Below, in pieces: positions 9,610-20,550 of a stretch of 64,000 bases of DNA. Below the pieces are notes generated by a model, which ran no database searches, was not told the origin of the DNA, and worked only from the letters and a program-made list of their open reading frames with translations. Position 1 is the first letter of the stretch. The number at the start of each line of letters is the position of its first letter. The position numbers were made by a program, and so were the translations under genes. This stretch comes from Blepharisma stoltei. Its lineage: Eukaryota > Ciliophora > Heterotrichea > Heterotrichida > Blepharismidae. The stretch spans positions 434,001-498,000 of the forward strand of contig CAJZBQ010000044.1 of assembly GCA_914767885.1 (NCBI GenBank). The letters are read 5' to 3'.

Positions 9610-11925
9610 ATGGCATATATGACAACTGCTTATACTGAGAAAACAACTATTTCAGGTCAGCTTCGAAATATTAGGTAGATTTTATCTAGCATTGCAGCTT
9701 CAGAAATGCAAGGATGGAGAATTCATATGGAAGATGCAAAAATTGCAGAACTGAATTTAGATCATGATGGGTTTCTATTTGGAGTTTATGACGGGCATGG
9801 TGGCAGCGAAGTTTCAACTTATAGCCCATACCCCTATATAGATTTCTTGATCAAATAAAAGCGCAATGGACGGTTGAATGACCAATTCAGACTCTATAAA
9901 AAGGGACGAGCTGGATATCTACAGGGGTTTCCCCGAGTTAGCCCTTATGAAGGGTTAAAGAATAGCATGCCAAAAATGATTGACGAGTGAAAACAAAGTT
10001 GACAAGCAAACATGCCAATTTTTTAAAATGGCTTTATTATAAAAATTAATTTTAAATTAAAGATACTTTTAGACTGGCACTGATGAGCATCTTACCCATT
10101 ATTTCCTTCTTTCTTAAGACACCAAAGTAAAATTATAAACACTTCCTTAATAATTCATATAACTCCAACTTTAATATTACTTTCCTATGGAATTTTTAAA
10201 CAATCATACTTTTTCTAGATGATTTTCAGTTGCAATCGAAACATAATTATTACTCTGATAGTGCTCTCTAAGGCTTTAGAGAATCATAGCGACTCTTAAT
10301 TTTTATTTAAAAACAATTGTAAAATTTATTGTCATCTTTATATAGATTTTGTATTGAATTTAAAAAAAAATCAAATTTTAATAGATGATTTTCGATGAGA
10401 ATTGCAACATAAGCATCGCTCTACTAGTATTATTTGCTGCCTTTATAGATTGTAGCGACTCTTAATTTTCATTATATAAAAATTATAATATAAGGTAACT
10501 CCATCTTTAATATGTATTTGGTATCGAGTTTTAAAAAAGTCAAATTTTTAATAGACGATTTTCGATAATAAATGCACCATAAGCATGACTCTATAAATTC
10601 TCTTTAATTCTTTTAAAGGTCGTAACGACTCTTATTTTCATTGGCATAAAATTCCTTATGATGCAATACCATCCTTATATGGGCTTTTGTATTGTACTTC
10701 AAAAAAAATTTTTAAAAGATAGTTTCCAAATATAATTGAAACATAAGTATCTATCTATTAGTTATCCATATAGCCTTTAAAGGTCATAGCGACTCTGGAA
10801 TAATACTAGCAAATTTTTATCGATATTTAATTTTCTCTAATTAATAATAATATTTAATTCTATAGAAAATAGCGACACTTATCAGTGCCACTCTAAAGTT
10901 ACCTTTAATTTAAAATTAATTTTTATTATAAAGCCATTATAAAAACTGGCGCGTTTGCTTGCCAACTTTGTTTACACATGTCAACCATTTTTTTAAATGT
11001 TATTTTTCAACCCTTCCTTGTATAGAAATCCATCTCATCCCTTTCAACCGCCCATTACATTTTGTTTGATAAAGAAATATATATATAGGCGCATGGACTA
11101 TATGTATCAAAACATTTGTGTAGTCTTTTATTGCAAAATGAAAATTATCAAGCTGGGAATTATGATATAGACTTTTTATTAATAAAAATCAATTTTATGA
11201 TGGGCATTTATTACCTATTTCTTTATATAGAATATAGTCTCAACCTCTATTTAAAAATACTACTTTTTCAAATTAGCGTAGCCCTTCAAGAAACTTACTT
11301 AAAATTTGATGAACTTCTCCAAGAAGAAGATGCGATATCAGAATTAAAAAGAATTAGATTTAGTGTATACGGGGAGTATCCTAACTATGAATGCAATGCT
11401 GGATCAACAGCTCTAACAGCATTAATAAAAAGCAATAAAATTTACGTCGCAAATTCTGGAGATTCCAAATGCATATTAGTTAAGGGTGGAGAAGCTTTTT
11501 CAATGTCTTGTGAGCACAAACCAGAATATGAAATAGAACTTAATCGAATAAAAAACGCAGGAGGAATTGTAACGGATGGAAGAGTTAATGGAAATCTAAA
11601 CTTGAGCAGGGCAATAGGAGATTTTGATTATAAGCAAAACAGGGAATTATCACCCCAGGAACAAATGATAACGGCATTCCCTGATATTGCAATCCAAGAA
11701 ATCACTCCAGATTGTGACTTCTTGGTACTCGGGACTGATGGAGTTTGGGAGTTGCTAACTAATCAAAGTTGTTTGGAGTCTATATATCAAGGGCTGAGAG
11801 ATAGAAAACCACTTACCACGATTGTTGAGGATTTGCTAGATCAGTGCCTTACTCCGGATTACTATGCTTATTCAGGGCTAGGAACTGATAATATGACATG
11901 CATAATTGTTAAATTTCATGACTAA
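9610..11925 (+). CDS. PP2C-family (PPM) Ser/Thr phosphatase, split by two IESs and one intron
   Basis: The spliced gene is 909 nt, 302 residues. The 15-nt intron is gtagattttatctag in the first 80 bp. IESs are 9822-11102 (1281 bp) and 11170-11280 (111 bp). The PP2C motifs appear in order: MEDAK, VYDGHGG (metal-binding Asp), [36 protein letters not shown] and [11 protein letters not shown]. Metal-dependent removal of phosphate from Ser/Thr is expected in cytosol or nucleus. Junctions: SEVSTY|VSKHL for the large IES and NYDI|ALQET for the small one. The small IES has no in-frame stop, so an uncorrected translation would carry 37 extra hydrophobic residues. The stop TAA at 11923-11925 coincides with the duplication of the next MITE, and excision regenerates TAA. 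Confidence 0.9.
9822..11102. mobile_element. Large TATAG-family IES (1281 bp) with internal tandem repeats
   Basis: Inverted ends are TATAGCCCATACCCCTATAT on the left and, read inward from the right, TATAGTCCATGCGCCTATAT. One TA is kept on excision. Inside is a second, long inverted repeat (about 9998-10090 against 10885-10975). Between its arms lie about four tandem units of about 165 bp, marked by gcgactctt at about 10289, 10454, 10624 and 10789. No transposase frame is visible. Confidence 0.85.
11170..11280. other. Short in-frame TA-bounded IES (111 bp)
   Basis: It lies between TA at 11168-11169 and TA at 11279-11280. Its length is a multiple of three and it holds no in-frame TAA or TAG, so the ORF reads straight through. 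It breaks a conserved PP2C helix; removing it gives [14 protein letters not shown]. Confidence 0.75.
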
Positions 11926-12316
11926 CTCCCCCCCCTCCGTGAGTGAACAAAACCATAGGAAAAATCCCTATTTTTTGCCCAAAAACCCACCCTCCGTGAG
12001 TGAACAAAAATTTTTTTAATAGAAAAATTTTTTATGGAAAAAAAAATTTGATATATAAATGATAATTAGTATAATGAAATCTAGAGCTAATTCTGTTTAA
12101 TTTTAAACGAATTGCTTTTTTAAAACATAAATTTTATAAATTAAATTAATTTTTTGCTTTCCAATTTTTGCGAATTATGGTTTTTTTTAAATTTCGAAAA
12201 AAAAAATATTTTTTATAAAATTTATATATAAATTTTTTAAAAAAAAAAAAATTAAACCCCCCTCCGTGAGTGAACAAAATTTTTTTTTGCTCACTCACGG
12301 AGGGGGGGGTGGAGTA
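11926..12316. mobile_element. MITE-like element, family A, overlapping a stop codon duplication
   Basis: About 392 bp between TAA (11923-11925) and TAA near 12315-12317. The left end has two direct copies of CTCCGTGAGTGAACAAAA about 55 bp apart. The right end is a hairpin of two inverted copies (about 12256-12310). The host PP2C stop codon is the left duplication. Confidence 0.85.
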
Positions 12317-12404
12317 ATTAAAAATAATTTCTTTTTCAGAAAATGTCATGGATTATCCTTAAAGATGAAAAATATTAAAAGCTTAAAATATTTGAGCAAA
12401 TATA

Positions 12405-13976
12405 TTAAAAGACTACACAGCGGCTGCATCTACAATTTTCAAATTTCCCATCTTCAGATCTAGGAGTTCTTCCCTCAAGATAAGAATTATAAGCTATAAA
12501 ATCAACCCGAGAGATTGGTAACACCGACCCTTTTCCAAATTCACTAATTTCTGATTTTAAAGTAGCATCAATAGTTTCCGTAGTAATCCTCGACTCCATT
12601 AATGCGAATTGCTTTTGTATGTCTTGTATAGATAAATTGCATTCTTTTGGCGAATCTAATGGGGTTTTGTTTTCATTAAGATTGCGTTTTTTTATTTTTG
12701 GGGATTTTTGAATTATATCAATAACTTCTATGGGATAAAAATCTAAAGATTCACTATAATCAATGACAGATTTTCTATTTGTTTGATCTTGGAAAGGCTG
12801 TAAAGCATTTGAAGACTCACTGAGTGTTAAAGAATCTGAATAAATTTTAGGAAATCGTTCAACAACGGACAAATTAAAAGGAGTTATCACCTCACTTAAT
12901 CTTTGGGTTGAATTTGATTGTTCATCAGAATGGGAGTACTCTAAATCTGAGCTGCAGGTAAGCAGTTGGTTTTTATGAGAATCATTTTCAGACTCAAAGG
13001 TAAAAAGATAGCTGTTTTCCATAGCTAGAGGGGTGTCTGAAAGTGAGCCAGCTTCATTTAATTCTTCTTCACTTAAATCCGTATTTAAATGTAATTTTAT
13101 TTGATAGGACTTTGGGCTATGAAAATGCTTTGAGGGATGGATCGCCAGGATATCAATTAACGGCTTTTCTAATATTTTAAAAGAGGATTTTTGGACTATG
13201 ACTGAGATAGAGCTAGTTGGAGGCTTTTTAATTAGATAATCTCTTTGTGCTCACATTGGAATAGTATTTTCTTGATGAAATGAATCTGAGCTCCTCCCTG
13301 ACCTATCTGTATCTCCTTTCTCAGAATCACTTTTAGATGACGGGACATAAAATAAACTTTTAGCCTCTTGCAGAGCAAAAAGGAGCTTTTTTGCTGGGAT
13401 TTTTGAAGAAGTATAAATAAAATTTGCAATTTCTTCAATAATAATCAAAATCCCTTCTTCTGTAATTTCTGCTGCACTTAATAAGCGTTGATCTTTAAAT
13501 ATTAGCTTTGCCGCTAAAGCTGTGCAATAAGACTTGGGATAATCTTCAGTTATAGCTATTGTTATTATCTCAATCTTACTTTTGCTTGACACAGAAGCTG
13601 TTATCTTTGCAATTTCATCAGTTAAATCATCAGTAAAAGTAAAGCAAGTAATATTTATATTTGTTAATTCTTTTTCTAATACAAAAAGCTTCCAGCTTTC
13701 CATAAGTATCAGAATTCTTGAATTTTCTCACAAATTTAAATCGCTTGGAATAGTTGACATTACAATGAAATCTTTGGGAGCAATAGATCTAGCTAGAATT
13801 TACCTAATATAATGGTGAATCAGTTGATAAGTTGCTTCAATTTTATACTCGACTCGTAAGAGGTCAGTGAGATGAATATTTTCTGAAATTTGCAAATCCA
13901 GCCCAGCGTTTATTAGTATTTCGTCGTTATAATTACAGCTTGAATAATTTTCATCTGAGGAAGTTCTGTAGTTCAT
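12405..13976 (-). CDS. Hypothetical protein with CaaX-like C-terminus
   Basis: A 518-residue protein after removing one 15-nt intron (gtaaattctagctag on the minus strand, near 13800). Two in-frame TGA codons (W) join what would otherwise be three short frames. The N-terminal 200 residues look globular, with alternating beta-like and helical stretches (for example SKIEIITIAITEDYPKSYCT). The rest is Ser/Glu/Asp-rich and probably disordered. The protein ends in CRCSRCVVF: a cluster of Cys and a terminal CVVF that fits a CaaX prenylation box, so membrane attachment is plausible. I do not recognise the family. The ATG at 13976 is the first in the frame. Confidence 0.65.
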
Positions 13977-14351
13977 TTATTAGCATTTTATTAGAATCTA
14001 GACTATTAAGCAGGGCTAGCTTTTCTTAAGAAATTATGAAAATATATGTATCAGATTCAAAAAAATAATCAGCAATCATTTGACACGCTTCTCTCATCAT
14101 AATAAATATATATATTTTAATCCATTCTTTTCTTTACGAGTTTTCTTAGAAAATGCTTTTATTTTGAAACTCTAATCCTATATGATAAAAACTTGCTTAG
14201 CCATATAGACTATTTTCATTCTCTGAGCTATAAATCAATTATAAACTCATAACAGTAGGCTTCTGATGCTAGGGTGATGCAATAGTTATGATCCATTTTA
14301 ATATTAAAAATATAAAGAGCAAATATATCTCTAATTTTGTTTAAAATTGAA
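13977..14351. other. Intergenic gap
   Basis: 375 bp of AT-rich DNA between two minus-strand genes. Nothing recognisable. Confidence 0.4.
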
Positions 14352-15895
14352 TTACATTTTCATAAAATCTGCAAGGCTAATTCTCCCTTTTCTAAACTTA
14401 TTTTCTTCTTTTTTAGCTTCAGTCTTTTTCTTCTCTAAGCTATTAATATTAGTACCAATATCATCCTGCTCATCAATAATATTAAACACATTAACGGTCT
14501 TCTGTTGGGCTTCTTTTTTGGAGTCTGCTTCAAACAGTTTTATAGCATCTTTTAATTTATCTCTAGTGATTTGGAATAGCTTTAAAGCCTCTTTATATCG
14601 TTCAATTTTTTTAATGAGCATCTCAATTTTTAATTCATGAAATTGTATTTTGGAGTCTTTTAAATCTTGCTCTAAAATAGATAATGTCCCGATGATTACT
14701 TTCATCTTATCATCTGAATCCCTAAGATGAGCTTTATACTGCTCTACCAGCCTTCTTTTTTCCGTTTCATCAAATTCATCTTTCTTTTTAGCTTTCATTA
14801 CAATACTTGCTCCTCCCCTCCGTTAGTGGACGAAAAAAAAATTGTTCACTCACACAGAGGGGAGTTAATATTTTTTTTAAAAAATTTATATTTAAATTTT
14901 TAGAAAAATTGTTTTTCAAAATTTAAAAAAATCCTAATTTGCAAAAATTGGAAAGCAAATATTAATTTAATTTATAAAATTTATGTTTTAAAACGCAATT
15001 TTTTTAAAATTAAACATAATTAGCCCGAGATTTCATTATACTAATTATCACTTATATATCAATGTTTTTTTTCATAAAATATTTTTTCAATTAAAAAAAA
15101 AATTTTTTGTTTCACTCACGGAGGGTGGGTTTTTGGGCAAAAAATAGCGATTTTTCAAATGTTTTTGTTCACTCTCACGGAGGGGGAGAGAGATAGCAAT
15201 CTTTGAAAAATCGGTTTTAAATCCATCAATAAATTTTTTCTAGTCTGTTTCGGTTCATTTAATTTATCAAGATCCGCTTCTTCTTTATTAATAAGAGAAG
15301 CCATTGCATTTCTTAATTTATATAGCTCATGAGTTTGGCCGTCTAATTTTCCATCTTTAGACACATTAAAATAGCTTAACTCTTCGCTATGAGAAATTGG
15401 AGTTTCTATTGTTGAGACTGTGAGTGAAGGTAGTGACGCTTGCTTTCTGTGAAGATTTTCAAGTAAACCAAAATTTCTTGTATTAATCATTGACATAGAA
15501 ATGTTATAAATGCTGCTTACGTTTAAATTTTGATATTTTGTTTTGCTTTTATTTTGGCGCAGCCTTATAATTTCACCCTTAATGTTCTCATCTTCTAAAG
15601 TCATTCCGTTATAGCTATTTGACCTTTGATGGCGCTTTTCTACTTCTTGATCATGCAGCTTCATTGTAATGTTTTGAATTTTGCTATTTTTTTTGAATTT
15701 CTTTTTGGAACGCTTCGGTATGCACTTTTTCTTTAGTTGCAGCTTATTAGAGCTAATTGGAGGAAGATAGCTATGGCAGCTTGGAGTTCGGCTAAGTGAA
15801 ATATCTATATTTGTTCTGGATAGATCAGGAGGATTCTCTTCGTCAAAAGAGATTATGAAATTTTTAGTCGGACCATAGACATAAGAAGCTTGCAT
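14352..15895 (-). CDS. Hypothetical coiled-coil protein, split by a MITE
   Basis: Removing 14801-15195 (395 bp, bounded by TA) gives one frame of 1149 nt, 382 residues. The N-terminal 240 residues are basic and Ser/Asn-rich, probably disordered (RSKKKFKKNSK, SLSRTPSCHSYLPPIS). The C-terminal 150 residues are a Lys/Glu coiled coil. The junction reads FQRLL|MKAKKKDEF. A different choice of left TA would end the first part with a stop and make the C-terminal part (14352-14798) a separate gene starting at its own ATG. I prefer one gene because the two ATG-to-stop frames would otherwise overlap by bases after excision. No family recognised. Confidence 0.55.
14801..15195. mobile_element. MITE-like element, family A, inverted relative to the 11.9 kb copy
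   Basis: The hairpin end is on the left (about 14812-14868) and the end with two direct motif copies is on the right (about 15105-15185): the same architecture as other family A elements in opposite orientation. The interior keeps the family block related to aattagcccgagatttcatt. The exact left boundary is ambiguous. Confidence 0.75.
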
Positions 15896-16310
15896 CTGAA
15901 AATTTATTCATTTATAGACAAGCTGGCGAATAATAAAATTTTGAGGAGAAAACAGATAGATATAATAGAAATTTATAATTTTTGAGAGAAATAAAATAAG
16001 AATGATTTGCTCTTTATGAAGTAAGACTCATAGTATTTAAAGACTATGCTAATTTATATAAATTATAACTTTTAATTTTAGGAACCTATTAATACCTTGC
16101 ATTAAACTTTGGATTGATTTAATAAATGCATACAAAGCTTGCTTCGCCTTCATTAGTTTAATTAAGTTTTGCTTATTCCATTTATAATAATAAATTATCA
16201 CAATTTTATTTTCATAGATTACACACATTCTAATCACGATTGCTGTCAAAAAGAGTATGCAATATTGCTAAAATTAATATCTAAAAATAATTGATTAGAC
16301 CCCCAATATA
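15896..16310. other. Intergenic gap between divergent genes
   Basis: 415 bp that should hold two promoters. The 66-codon frame at 16049-16249 on the minus strand shows no conserved features and I do not call it. Confidence 0.4.
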
Positions 16311-16553
16311 ATGAATTCAAATAAAGAGAAGAACAACAGTCATAAGAGAGTCCACAAAAAGCTGCAGAGTAAAAGGCAGCAAATTAAAACTCAAATTTTC
16401 AATTTGAAATGACTCTATGATTTTAATAATAAAATCTATTTCACAAAAATGCTGAATGTAAATATGTCCTTATTGAATCCGAGCACTCCTGCATTTGAGC
16501 CTTTGTCATTTAAATTTATTCCTCCTCACTCCCCCTATAAAATAATTTTCTAA
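16311..16553 (+). CDS. Small basic hypothetical protein (80 aa)
   Basis: MNSNKEKNNSHKRVHKKLQS start, TGA-encoded Trp near residue 36, and a Pro-rich end (NPSTPAFEPLSFKF, IPPHSPYKII). The frame is open from the ATG at 16311 to TAA at 16551-16553 and the composition looks coding, with a strongly basic N-terminal third that could bind nucleic acid or be a nuclear signal. It lies 79 bp upstream of the deadenylase gene on the same strand. No homology recognised. Confidence 0.45.
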
Positions 16554-16632
16554 ATTTATTTTTTTATTATTTTTATTTAAAATAAATTTGATTTTGCTAT
16601 AAAATATTTGGGAGAGTTAGCAAAATGAATCA

Positions 16633-17635
16633 ATGATAAAAAATGTATGAAAGCACAATTTAAAGTCTGAAATTCTCATTATTTCAAATCTACTTGAAAA
16701 TTATCCCTACGTTGCAATGGATACTGAATTTCCAGGTATTATCGTAAAAGCTCAAGGAGAATTAAGAGACATACAATACCAAAACATTCGCCATAACGTT
16801 GACCGCTTAAAACTTATACAGGTCGGCATTACTTTATCAGATGGACAAGGCAATTTCCCATCAGGCATCTGCACATGACAGTTTAATTTTGACTTCGATT
16901 TATCCTCAGATGCTTATTCAGAAGACTCAATCCAATTACTACGACAGTCTGGCATTGACTTCGACAAGCATGCGACTGATGGAATTTCACACTTTGAGTT
17001 TGCTGAGTTTTTTACTGTGTCTGGTCTGTGCCTAAATTATTAGATTATATATTAAATTCTAGAGGTCTTCAGGGCGTATTTCAGCTCCTCACTGTCACAC
17101 AAGTAGCTTCGCATTGGCTCAAGACGCTATCCTCACCTGCCCTTTTACCTCTGATGTTACCAGAAAATGGTGAAGTAAGATGTCTTTCGGAGAGATCAAC
17201 AAGAGGCCATGTCAGATTACGCCATTTTAATAATTTTTGTGCCTAAATGAAGATATTTCATATTTAACTTTTCATAGTGGCTATGATTTTGCATATTTAC
17301 TTAAAACTGTGACAAATCAAAAATTACCTGAAACACAAGATGAATTTTATAAGCAGCTTTCGCTGTATTTTCCTGTCTTTTTTGACATAAAATTCATGGT
17401 GCAAGGAATTGATAAGTACAGAGGAGGGCTAAGTCGAATTGCAGAAGAAGTAGGAGTGAGACGATTCGGGAGGATGCATCAAGCAGGAAGCGATAGCTTG
17501 GTTACGCTTGAAACGTTCTTTACAATTAAAAATGAAGAGTTTTCTGAAGTTAGTTTAGAAAAGTATGCTAATACGATTTGCGGATTAGCCCCAAATAGTC
17601 AGAACCAAGAGTTTTCGCCTAGTTTTGCAAGATAA
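16633..17635 (+). CDS. CNOT7: CAF1/CNOT7 (POP2) deadenylase, split by a SINE-like insertion
   Basis: After removing 17038-17248 (211 bp) the gene is 792 nt, 263 residues, the usual length for CAF1. It is a DEDD 3'-5' exonuclease of the CCR4-NOT complex that shortens mRNA poly(A) tails. Motifs: YPYVAMDTEFPG with the first catalytic Asp and Glu; LKLIQVGITL; WQFNFDFDL; the SGIDFDKH...FAEF block; LTFHSGYDFAYLL with the next catalytic Asp; and AEEVGVRRFGRMHQAGSDSL with the last His and Asp. The junction SGLCLN|EDISYLTFHSGYD agrees with the family. The ATG at 16633 is chosen because the frame from it gives MIKNVWKHNLKSEI, matching the VW..NL..E start of CAF1. Confidence 0.93.
17038..17248. mobile_element. 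SINE-like insertion S2 in the CNOT7 gene
   Basis: A 211-bp, relatively GC-rich insertion flanked by the 11-bp repeat tgtgcctaaat (17027-17037 and 17238-17248). It ends in cgccattttaataat, resembling the ends of S5 and S10. It interrupts the exonuclease domain; removal with one repeat copy is in frame. Confidence 0.85.
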
Positions 17636-17728
17636 TAATTTACATTTTTAGTTATATTTCTTATTTATCAATTTTTTGAGCTTTTGCGAAAATTTATTTA
17701 GAATGCTTAATTAGAATAACAGTTTATA

Positions 17729-18544
17729 TTAACAGAAATTTGAGCAAAGAATGCAAACATCAAGATCATCATTGTTCTCATTATCTCTATAGTGAAAAGA
17801 ACCTATATTTCAATATTCACATTCGCATACATTGCAAATAAAGCTTTGAGAAATTCCATTTCAAGTAATATTATATGGTCTTGCTGTTCATTTTAATTTC
17901 TTATAGCCCATAAATACGCCCTTTACAATTGAATTTTTTAGTTGGTTTAAACAATTAAAGCAAAGATCAAAATCACACATATCGCAGCCCTTGCAAATTC
18001 CACCTATAGTTATACCACAAGAGTCGCAGTATGATGGGTCTTCATAATAGCAAAATTTAGATTGCAGCTTATGCTCTCCAGGGCAAGAAATTTTGAAATG
18101 CTCCCTTAAGACTTTATTTTCACAACATTCGCATATAGAAAAATTGCATTGATCACAATAAAACGATCCATAATCAATCGCTCTATAACAAACATCGCAA
18201 GATTTTGGCTCGGGATGTCTTACTCACGTTAGTTCATGATTATTCTCACATACAATGTAGCGAGTCGTTCAGAATAGTTTTCATGGCAGTTCAAGTCTTA
18301 TATGAATGTTCTTGTTTTTTGGAGACGGATTTGAATTAGGCTTGTCAATCAAGGATAGGAGTGAGTAATTTGGCTTAATTTCATAAAGCGGCTTTTCGAT
18401 GTCTTCTCTGCAAAATGGACATATGATATTTTCTGTATTAAATATTAATCTTAAACACAATCTACAGAGTGTATGACCGCAGGTGATTACCATAGGTAAA
18501 TTCGCTTGCAAGTTGAACTCTTCTAAACAAATTTCACATTCCAT
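17729..18544 (-). CDS. RING-finger protein with Cys-rich zinc-binding tail
   Basis: A 271-residue protein. An N-terminal C3HC4 RING (MECEICLEEF, CGHTLCRLCL, CPFCREDI) suggests E3 ubiquitin ligase activity through an E2 partner. The remaining 180 residues carry at least four Cys/His clusters (CENNHELTW, CDVCYRAIDYGSFYCDQC, CDSCGITIGGICKGCDMC, CNVCECEYW) resembling DC1 or ZZ-type zinc modules, which often bind partners or lipids. Several TGA codons are Trp; under the standard code the gene would stop at 18281, right after the RING. The stop is TAA at 17729-17731. Confidence 0.8.
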
Positions 18545-19364
18545 AATAATATATTTTATTGCAATGGTTTCATATTCGGATCAACTTATCTATTACAAAT
18601 AAATTGTCATTATTTTTATGTGTGCAAATGAATGGCTAAGTTTAGTTATCAAATGATGTATACGTTTTGGAATTGAGTCATAGAAGATAAAGCATATTTA
18701 GGAAATGCGATTTTCAAGATTTTAAGTTTTTTAGGATTTATAAGCAAAAAAATTAATTTCTTTATAAGAAATTAAAGCTTTGCGCATCTTTACCATTTTA
18801 TATTAAATATATAATTTTAGAAAATCTCTTTTTAATTAATATATGACTTACATATAAGGTGCGTGCTATCAACCACAAGAAAACCTATTCAACCTTTGCT
18901 TTATTATGTACATGCGAAAGTTGAAATCAGTTAATTTTTATAAGAGAAAAAGGTTTTGGGGTGTTGAAGAATTGAATAAATTCCCAAAAATACCAAGTAA
19001 ATTTAATTATGCACTCAATTTAAATTATTAGTTTAATTTCATGCTACAATAAATTAATTTGAGTTTCAGGTGAGAATATTTATTATTGGCATTGATCTGA
19101 ATTTTCGCAAAATATTTCGAAAATAAATATTAATTTTACTGACCTTTAATAAAAATTTGAATTAATATTTCAAATTATAAACATATTTTATAACTCAGAT
19201 TTATGAGTAATAAGACAGTTACATAATTTTATCTTTCTGAATAAATATATGCATTAAAACTTAATTTTATTATTTTAAATTTAGAATTTTTGCTTACGAT
19301 CTAGAACTAATAATTCAAATTATTTATAGTTATCATATTTATATAAACTATTTAATATGGTTAT
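18545..19364. other. Intergenic AT-rich region
   Basis: 820 bp without a convincing gene, RNA gene or inverted-repeat element. Confidence 0.4.
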
Positions 19365-19859
19365 TTACTGATTGATAATTTGACTACTAAATATACTTGT
19401 TGGAAGCATGCAGTACTCTTGCGGTGCTGATATGGGAGGCAATTCATATCTATGCTCTTCATTTGCGTTTAGCTTGTATGGTATTGCTTCTAACTTGAAA
19501 AAATCTGATTTTTCAATTAATTGTGTGAGAATGATATATTCGTTTCTAGGATGATTAATTTCGCTCTTTTGGGTGTACTTGTTTAGTGCCAAATGGATCC
19601 TTTTGTGAGCAGAGAGTTGACTTCCCTGGCGGAATTTCATCCCACATCCAGGTTCTTTACAGTTATAGGGCATTTCACCCGAGTGGGTGAAGATGTGCTC
19701 CTTCAAGTTTTGTTTTGAGGATAAAACCTTCGTACAAAATCTGCACTGGAATTTTTTATTTTCACTATGATATGCTTCCATATGACGTTTAAGATTGAAT
19801 TTGTTCGAATAGCTGCTTGTGCAGCCTGGGACTTTGCATTTATAAATTGTGTCTTTCAT
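19365..19859 (-). CDS. C2H2 zinc-finger protein (three fingers)
   Basis: A 164-residue protein. Three consecutive C2H2 fingers occupy residues 6-90: CKVPGCTSSYSNKFNLKRH, CRFCTKVLSSKQNLKEH and CKEPGCGMKFRQGSQLSAH, with TFIIIA/Zic-type CxxxxC spacing in the first and third and a classical linker (THSGEMPYNC). Three tandem fingers are enough for sequence-specific DNA binding, so a transcription factor role is likely. The C-terminal half has no recognised domain. No IES or intron is needed. Confidence 0.85.
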   Translation of the reverse strand: MKDTIYKCKVPGCTSSYSNKFNLKRHMEAYHSENKKFQCRFCTKVLSSKQNLKEHIFTHSGEMPYNCKEPGCGMKFRQGSQLSAHKRIHLALNKYTQKSEINHPRNEYIILTQLIEKSDFFKLEAIPYKLNANEEHRYELPPISAPQEYCMLPTSIFSSQIINQ

Positions 19860-20550
19860 ATTAATATTTATATTAGACTTTTACTTGTAGCACTGTATGG
19901 GTAAAATGGAAGAAAAAACTATTCGATTAGGAGTTTTATTATCAACAATTTCAAAAGAGATGAATAACTTGCTTTATAACTCAAGAAAACCTTTTACAGA
20001 ACTTATATATGCATATTTTAGCATACAAAAACTATATATATAATTATGAGACTATAAAAATAGAGTTGACGGTTATTTTCTATTAAAAAATATATATTTG
20101 AAATATATTCTAGAGTTAATATTTTAACTAAATATAAACTATCTGCTTAATGCTTTAGCGCTTTTCGTTTATACTTTATATTATCTTAGTTTATATATTT
20201 CAGTTCTATAAGAAGATGACATTTTAATTTAAAATTATATACCTAAGCTCAAAATAACGCTCAATTGAATTAGAAGCAAAAAAATATTTTCAGTTTTTAA
20301 TTTAAATAAATCTAAATGAATTAAAGCAGATTTATTTGAATTCGAATTTACTTACCATCTTCTTAATTAGCATAACTTAATTTTTATTTTTAAAATTCAC
20401 GATGACATATAGTCCGATCCCTGCTTTGGGTCGGGCTATAATAAACCTCTTGAAAAAAATTATTTTCTTGATATTCCCTCATTATTCACTCTAAATTTAT
20501 TATTTTGTAGCTTAAAGATTCTAAATTATTTTAATAATAAGAAATTTAAA
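19860..20550. other. Intergenic AT-rich region with a 33-bp palindrome
   Basis: 690 bp without a gene. The only structured part is the TATAG...CTATA palindrome at 20408-20440, listed separately. Confidence 0.45.
20408..20440. repeat. Minimal TATAG-type palindrome (33 bp)
   Basis: TATAGtCCGAtCC and its inverse GGgTCGGgCTATA surround a 7-base loop. The ends match the TATAG...CTATA termini of the larger IES family, so this may be a minimal or deleted member. Confidence 0.5.
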
